The notes beneath the pieces were generated by a model that was not told the DNA's origin, ran no database searches, and saw only the letters and a list, made by a program, of their open reading frames with translations. From Gammaproteobacteria bacterium (GTDB lineage: Bacteria; Pseudomonadota; Gammaproteobacteria; Enterobacterales; Psychrobiaceae), in contig JABSRS010000166.1 in NCBI GenBank assembly GCA_013214885.1, positions 1 to 7,288 on the forward strand: a stretch of 7,288 nucleotides of DNA. The letters are read 5' to 3'. Positions 7,209-7,288 of this stretch are shown here, piece by piece (positions within the stretch are counted from its first letter, which is position 1; every line of letters begins with the position of its first letter). The translations under genes and the position numbers were made by a program.

Positions 7209-7288
7209 GCTAGAAGTGGATCCCTTTGGTTGGACACATATCCTTAGTTTTTAAGTGATCAATCCAAGTTATGCAGCGAACCTTTGTC

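Larger units (their letters stand above)
6876..7288. other. Gene-free, repeat-rich region at the right end
   Basis: I find no credible coding sequence on either strand in these 413 bases; every frame is broken by stops within about 40 codons. What stands out is a series of short inverted repeats: 6883-6891/6951-6959, 6979-6984/7000-7005, 7055-7059/7064-7068, 7087-7090/7094-7097, the palindrome at 7104-7117, and 7131-7141/7198-7208. The octamer CAAAAGCG is also repeated directly at 7039-7046 and 7080-7087. This suggests one or more miniature or decayed repeat elements. A promoter for a gene to the right cannot be excluded. Confidence 0.55.

Noticed and set aside
7198..7254. Right-end sequence containing TTGGACACATATCC as a known insertion-sequence end
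   Set aside because: It has a terminal-repeat look, but I could not match it to a specific family from sequence alone and no transposase frame is present.

Overview
The window looks like a chromosomal segment from a marine or aquatic gammaproteobacterium, most likely of the Alteromonadales (Shewanella-like). The evidence is strong residue-by-residue agreement of CmoA, CmoB, FadE and IscX with the Escherichia coli families, moderately AT-rich composition, and AT-rich intergenic stretches. The genus is inferred from general resemblance; no search was run.

Layout. (1) Positions 1-1433, minus strand: the N-terminal 477 codons of a gene that runs off the left edge. It encodes an exported protein with two consecutive bacterial extracellular solute-binding (family 3, Venus-flytrap) domains, an architecture typical of the periplasmic part of a membrane sensor kinase or diguanylate cyclase. 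(2) Positions 1434-1598: a divergent promoter region. (3) Positions 1599-3323, plus strand: the cmoA-cmoB operon, which makes carboxy-S-adenosylmethionine and uses it to build 5-carboxymethoxyuridine (5-oxyacetate uridine) at tRNA wobble position 34. (4) Positions 3418-5871, plus strand: fadE, the membrane-associated acyl-CoA dehydrogenase of beta-oxidation, with its own AT-rich upstream region. (5) Positions 5878-5903: a perfect 9-bp hairpin shared by the convergent genes fadE and iscX. (6) Positions 5897-6097, minus strand: iscX, a small acidic iron-sulfur assembly factor, here outside an isc operon. (7) Positions 6231-6875, plus strand: a glutathione S-transferase family protein, divergent from iscX. 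(8) Positions 6876-7288: no convincing gene, but many short inverted repeats; probably a decayed or miniature repeat element, or the junction of several.

The genes do not form one pathway. They are housekeeping functions (wobble-base modification, fatty acid oxidation, Fe-S assembly, redox or conjugation chemistry) beside one signalling gene. I found no evidence of an unknown defence, mobile or biosynthetic system. The parts most worth a second look are the repeat-rich right end, the solitary iscX with its stop codon inside a shared hairpin, and the palindromic leader of fadE.
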